A stretch of 64,000 bases of DNA from Candidatus Tumulicola scandinaviensis (GTDB taxonomy: Bacteria; Vulcanimicrobiota; Vulcanimicrobiia; Vulcanimicrobiales; Vulcanimicrobiaceae): positions 1 to 64,000 of the forward strand of contig PLLA01000097.1 of assembly GCA_003140835.1 (NCBI GenBank). The letters are read 5' to 3'. A program made the position numbers and the translations under genes. Below are positions 60,975 through 64,000 of this stretch, in pieces; position 1 is the first letter of the stretch; each line of letters begins with the position of its first letter. The notes beneath the pieces were generated by a model, which saw nothing but the letters and a program-made list of their open reading frames with translations, made no database searches and was not told the DNA's origin.

Positions 60975-61638
60975 GCGCGCTTGCCTGAAGCTTGGCGATC
61001 GCAGCCAGGTGCAGCTGCGACGCGCGTTGCGGCGAGATGGCCATCCGCTTTCCGATCGAGCGCAATGAGCGGCCGCCGTAGTAGTGCGCCAAGACGACGT
61101 CGCGCTGCCGCGACGGAAGGCGCGCGATGAGTGCCGCGAGTTCGGTATGCCGGCTGCGCTCCTCCAAAATTCGTCCCGGATCGCCGCTCCAGTCGCCCGA
61201 TAACGATTCGCCTTGTGGAAGCGGCGCGTCGAGCGATAGCGGTTGTCCGCGATTGGTCGCCGACATCGCACGAAGATATCCCGGGCACCGCCGCTCCACT
61301 TCGGCCGCCGACGGAATCTCACCGCGCACCACGGCCATGGCGAAGCGCTCGTTCTCCCCATCCCGCACGATTCGGCGTGCGCGCTCCGAAACCGGATCCA
61401 TTCGGCGAATCCCGTTGAGCATCGCTCCGACGACGAGACGGCGTGCGTACTGCAGCAGCGTCGGACCGCGCGAGGGATCGTAGGAATCGACGGCGCGAAT
61501 CAAACCGAGACTGCCGTCGCCGACTAAGTCGTCGAGATCGAATCCGGGAACCAGGCGTTTGATACGCCGTGCGATGCGGCGAACGAACGGCAGCAGCGTG
61601 CGAATCGATTCCTCGCGCACCGTCTCCGGAACGCTCAC
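60958..61638 (-). CDS. fliA: Flagellar/FliA-WhiG-type sigma-28 factor
   Basis: RNA polymerase sigma factor directing late flagellar (and related) genes, 226 residues. Region 2: RRIARRIKRLVPGFDLDDLV, GDGSLGLIRAVDSYDPSRG; region 3 central; region 4: ARLPSRQRDVVLAHYYGGRSL, RSIGKRMAISPQRASQLHLA (helix-turn-helix). The GTG start overlaps the small FlgJ-like gene's stop (GTGA). Position directly after flgG supports a flagellar role. Confidence 0.9.
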   Translation of the reverse strand: MSVPETVREESIRTLLPFVRRIARRIKRLVPGFDLDDLVGDGSLGLIRAVDSYDPSRGPTLLQYARRLVVGAMLNGIRRMDPVSERARRIVRDGENERFAMAVVRGEIPSAAEVERRCPGYLRAMSATNRGQPLSLDAPLPQGESLSGDWSGDPGRILEERSRHTELAALIARLPSRQRDVVLAHYYGGRSLRSIGKRMAISPQRASQLHLAAIAKLQASAHASPD

Positions 61639-61826
61639 TCCGCCGTATCCACCTCGGCGGCGACGACGGCCGCAAAGCCGTGCGGGTCGTGCGCGGCGAT
61701 TTCGTACGCCAGCAGATCTAGCCCATATTCGCCGAATGCGTCGGTTTCGGGAAGCATCGGTCGTAGCATCGGCGCAAGCAACATCGCCTCGGGGGCCCTA
61801 CCGGCTCGAACGCCCGCGCTATCCAC
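61635..61826 (-). CDS. Minimal FlgJ-like rod-binding protein
   Basis: 63 residues starting GTG (VDSAGVRAGRAPEAMLLAPM). The segment PEAMLLAPMLRPMLPE and the following GLDLLAYEIAAHD resemble the rod-binding domain of FlgJ/CheL (the F/PE-xMxL-xxML pattern). It lacks any muramidase domain. It overlaps flgG (8 bases) and fliA (GTGA). The assignment rests on a short motif and on context. Confidence 0.5.
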   Translation of the reverse strand: MDSAGVRAGRAPEAMLLAPMLRPMLPETDAFGEYGLDLLAYEIAAHDPHGFAAVVAAEVDTAE

Positions 61827-62535
61827 GTTGCAGGTTGTTGGCGATGCGCAGCATTTCGTCGGCAGCCTGAACGCCTTTCGCGTTGGCTTCATACGCGCGC
61901 TGCGCGGAGAGAATCTGCATCATTGCCTCGACGATCGATACGTTCGAGCGCTCCAGCATACCGAAGCGGACTTTCGGACCATCGCCGGAGCCCGGCACGA
62001 CGTCGCGCGGTGCTCCAGACGCGGCGGTAGCCGTAAACAAGGAGCCGCCGATGCCGTTCAAACGATCCGGCGCGGGGAACACCGCAATTCGGAGACGACC
62101 GATCGTTCGCGTTTCGTTTGCAAAGGCGGCGCGCACGCTGCCGTCGTCAGCGACGGACAGCGAAAGCGCGTCGGCGGGCACGCGCAGGTTCTCCAAATGC
62201 ATTCCGCGGGAGGTGCGCAGCGTGCCGTCGGCGGCACGCTCGAACTCACCATCGCGCGTGTACGCCCGGCGGCCGCGCGCATCGACCACGGTGAAGAATC
62301 CGGGGCCCTCGATCGCCACGTCGAACAGGCCGCCGCTTTTGGCGAGTTTCCCCTGCGTGAACAACACGCGCGCCCCGAGCGCCACCGTTCCGGCGCCGCC
62401 TTCTCCCGGCGCGGCCAGCTCGGCGGACCCCTTGAATCGGGCAACGTCGGCGTTGGCCAGATCGTCGGCGATCGTATCGAGGTTTTGCTGTTGTGCCGCC
62501 ATGCCGGTGGCGGCCGCGTACATCGCACGATCCAT
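61819..62535 (-). CDS. flgG: Flagellar distal rod/basal-body protein FlgG
   Basis: 238 residues. MDRAMYAAATGMAAQQQNLD with the Flg_bb_rod motif ANADVARFKG; LAKSGGLFDVAIEGPGFFTV and AYTRDGEF are the FlgE/F/G core; SNVSIVEAMMQILSAQRAYE followed by ADEMLRIANNLQRG is the conserved C-terminal rod motif. ATG at 62535 lies 8 bases after the flgF stop. The typical FlgG is about 260 residues; the middle is slightly short. Confidence 0.92.
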   Translation of the reverse strand: MDRAMYAAATGMAAQQQNLDTIADDLANADVARFKGSAELAAPGEGGAGTVALGARVLFTQGKLAKSGGLFDVAIEGPGFFTVVDARGRRAYTRDGEFERAADGTLRTSRGMHLENLRVPADALSLSVADDGSVRAAFANETRTIGRLRIAVFPAPDRLNGIGGSLFTATAASGAPRDVVPGSGDGPKVRFGMLERSNVSIVEAMMQILSAQRAYEANAKGVQAADEMLRIANNLQRG

Positions 62536-62543
62536 TCGTGCCC

Positions 62544-63150
62544 CTATTTCACGCGTGCGACGTCGCTGGCCGATTTTTCGCGCGAGCGATCGATCGAGGT
62601 CACCACTTTTTGCGCGCTCTCGAACGAGCGCTCGGCGGACAGAACGTCGATCATCTCGTGAATGGCGTCGACGCTCGCACCTTCCAAAAAGCCGGTTTGA
62701 ATCGAGCTGCCGCGGCAGCGGAATGCGATCGACCGTACGCCCATCGCTCGAGACGGCGTACCCGCGGGCGTCGATGTGGCCGCCGGCGGGAACGCGCAGC
62801 ACATCGTCGCCGGCCATCAGCCGGCGGCCGGAAACGTCGCGCAAGCTACCGTCGCTCTCGCGGGTGAAATCGCCGGCCCGGGTGGCACTGCGATGTCCGG
62901 CCGAGTCCGCGACGACGAAAGCGCCGTTGCCGACGATGGCCAGGTCGAAGTCGCGGCCGGTTTTTCGCAGCGCGCCACGGGCGTTCGCGTCCGTCCCGCG
63001 CGCGATCGCAACCCCCGCGGGAGTAAGCGAGCCCCGTGCGACGATCCGCGTGAAGCCGTCGGTCGAGCCGTTCGCAAGATTGTGGGTCGCGATTTCAAGA
63101 CGGGCGCGCGCGGCGACCATTGAGCTGCCTGCCCATGCAATTCCATCCAT
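62544..63150 (-). pseudogene. flgF: Flagellar rod protein FlgF, frameshifted
   Basis: Starts ATG 63150: MDGIAWAGSSMVAARARLEI, ATHNLANGSTDGF, GRDFDLAIVGNGAFVV, TRAGDF. Around 62710-62718 the frame breaks. The correct C-terminus continues in another frame as GSSIQTGFLEGASVDAIHE, MIDVLSAERSFESAQKVVTS and stops at TAG 62544. One extra base (or two missing) explains it. Without repair the first frame happens to run on into flgG. It could be a sequencing error, a true lesion or programmed shifting. If intact it would be about 202 residues. Confidence 0.8.
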
Positions 63151-63191
63151 GACCGCATGGTAGGCGCGGGCCGTAACCGAAACGTTGCCCG

Positions 63192-63560
63192 ATGATGACC
63201 CCGGTGCGGCACCTCGTGTTCGGCGCACTCGTGCTTGCGTCGGTAGGCTGCGCCTCACCGCAGTCCCCGAGCGAGCGCGCCGTGGCGTCCGAGCTCGCGC
63301 AGATGTCGGCGTCGAAACGCGACTATCCGGGCATCGTCATGGGATTCGACGTGCGAAACGGGACGACGCTGCTCGTGAGTTTGGATCTGCAAAGCTTTAT
63401 CGGCATGGACGACGATGCCGTCGTCGCCATGAAGCGGCACGTGGTCGCGCGCTGGCGCGGTGCGTGGACGTCCGCGCATCCCGGCACCCACGCCACCTTG
63501 CAGGTGCGTTTCATCGACTTCATCGGGCGTAAGATCGCCGAACAGTCGACGAGCGTTTAG
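63192..63560 (+). CDS. Putative small lipoprotein
   Basis: 122 residues. Signal sequence with lipobox (ALVLASVGC, Cys20), then a compact soluble domain containing VMGFDVRNGTTLLVSLDLQS, FIGMDDDAVVAMKRHVVARW and LQVRFIDFIGRKIAEQS. No family recognised. Two ATG codons at 63192 and 63195 are equally possible. Divergent from flgF (41-base gap); its TAG overlaps the next GTG by one base. Confidence 0.6.
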   Translation: MMTPVRHLVFGALVLASVGCASPQSPSERAVASELAQMSASKRDYPGIVMGFDVRNGTTLLVSLDLQSFIGMDDDAVVAMKRHVVARWRGAWTSAHPGTHATLQVRFIDFIGRKIAEQSTSV

Positions 63561-64000
63561 TGAATCTTCCGCGAAGTATCCGCCGGCGCGGCTACTCAGC
63601 GGCAGCAGTCCTTGCGTTCGTCGCGCTGCTGCCGCGTGCGGCGAGTTCACAGCAGCCGGCCGTAACCCCCGCGGCATCTCCCGCTATCGCCGAACTGGGC
63701 GTCGAGATCCCGACGCTCGGGGGCGCCAAGTGGGGCGCCGTGCAACGGAGGTACGTCAATCCTCAAACCATGCAGGACATCCGCGAAAATCTGCACGCGA
63801 CCTACGTGCGAACCGGGTGGATTCCCGACCGCCTCCGCTTCGAGAAGATCCGGTGGTACCGCGAGGATAGCGGCATGGACATCATCTGCGGCTCCGGCCT
63901 TCGGCTGATGGTGATCGTCCCCGGCCCCAAGGAGGACGTCAAACTAGGTCAAGACCTCGTCGACAACGTCCGCGAGTTTTTCGCGCGTTACACAAAGCGC
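63560..64000 (+). CDS. Exported protein, C-terminus beyond window
   Basis: First 147 residues visible, running off the edge. A signal peptide (about 1-30: RRGYSAAAVLAFVALLPRAA, then SSQQ) is followed by IAELGVEIPTLGGAKWGAVQ, EDSGMDIICGSGLRLMVIVP and DLVDNVREFFARY. No family recognised. GTG at 63560 overlaps the lipoprotein stop. Confidence 0.6.
   Translation, partial: MNLPRSIRRRGYSAAAVLAFVALLPRAASSQQPAVTPAASPAIAELGVEIPTLGGAKWGAVQRRYVNPQTMQDIRENLHATYVRTGWIPDRLRFEKIRWYREDSGMDIICGSGLRLMVIVPGPKEDVKLGQDLVDNVREFFARYTKR

Noticed and set aside
61819-63258. A single 479-residue FlgF-FlgG fusion protein
   Set aside because: The linker is a scrambled out-of-frame reading of the real FlgF C-terminus, which is visible in another frame with a proper stop and a separate flgG start.
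1-64000. CRISPR arrays, transposases, integrases or phage genes
   Set aside because: No regularly spaced direct repeats and no protein with transposase, integrase or phage motifs were seen.

Overview
The window is GC-rich and coding-dense, with mostly ATG, GTG and TTG starts and very many 1-4 base stop/start overlaps. It suggests a flagellated diderm from a deep-branching, Terrabacteria-like lineage. Candidatus Eremiobacterota (WPS-2) is my best guess. The reasons are an OstA/LptD-like outer-membrane protein and an O-antigen-type glycan locus (outer membrane), combined with whiA, rqcP and a whiA-gap-pgk-tpiA order that I associate with Gram-positive relatives. The taxonomic call is inference; no rRNA or ribosomal protein is present.

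Layout. (1) 1-10026, minus strand: a flippase, dTDP-4-dehydrorhamnose reductase, lysine 5,6-aminomutase kamD/kamE, gmd plus a GDP-deoxyhexose reductase, an isoprenylcysteine-methyltransferase-like protein, a CDF metal transporter, a thiolase and a 3-hydroxyacyl-CoA dehydrogenase cut by the window edge. (2) 10202-14506, plus strand: an RmlC-family epimerase, an overlapping ECF sigma / anti-sigma / bactofilin-like membrane protein trio, a PLP aminotransferase and a small unknown protein. (3) 14514-37370: a large surface-glycan region with three very large multi-membrane proteins of GT-C/AftD-like layout, GT2 and GT4 enzymes (one a GT2-GT4 fusion), sugar-nucleotide enzymes (epimerase, DegT aminotransferase, Gfo/Idh/MocA dehydrogenase, ATP-grasp), a MurJ-like flippase and an initiating sugar-phosphate transferase. 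(4) 37857-44961: OstA/LptD-like protein, exported proteins, a polyprenyl-phosphate glycosyltransferase, an O-antigen-ligase-like protein and another GT-C. (5) 44958-59289: a housekeeping block of mfd, PpiC foldase, mazG, kal, MATE, padR, rqcP, whiA, gap, pgk, tpiA and gpmI. (6) 59353-64000: a 38-residue membrane microprotein, a TPR protein, fliA, a small FlgJ-like protein, flgG, a frameshifted flgF and two exported proteins.

How the parts fit. Regions 1, 3 and 4 form a near-complete surface polysaccharide assembly line: nucleotide sugars, initiation on a lipid carrier, chain extension, flipping, ligation and outer-membrane export. The lysine-fermentation enzymes KamDE and Kal lie about 43 kb apart, together with thiolase and hydroxyacyl-CoA dehydrogenase. 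They hint at lysine catabolism to crotonyl-CoA and acetyl-CoA. The whiA-gap-pgk-tpiA-gpmI set encodes lower glycolysis.

Two genes in the flagellar cluster (flgF and a short gene after fliA) are intact only if one base is added or removed. This points either to sequence errors or to real lesions. I saw no tRNA, rRNA, CRISPR array, insertion sequence or prophage.
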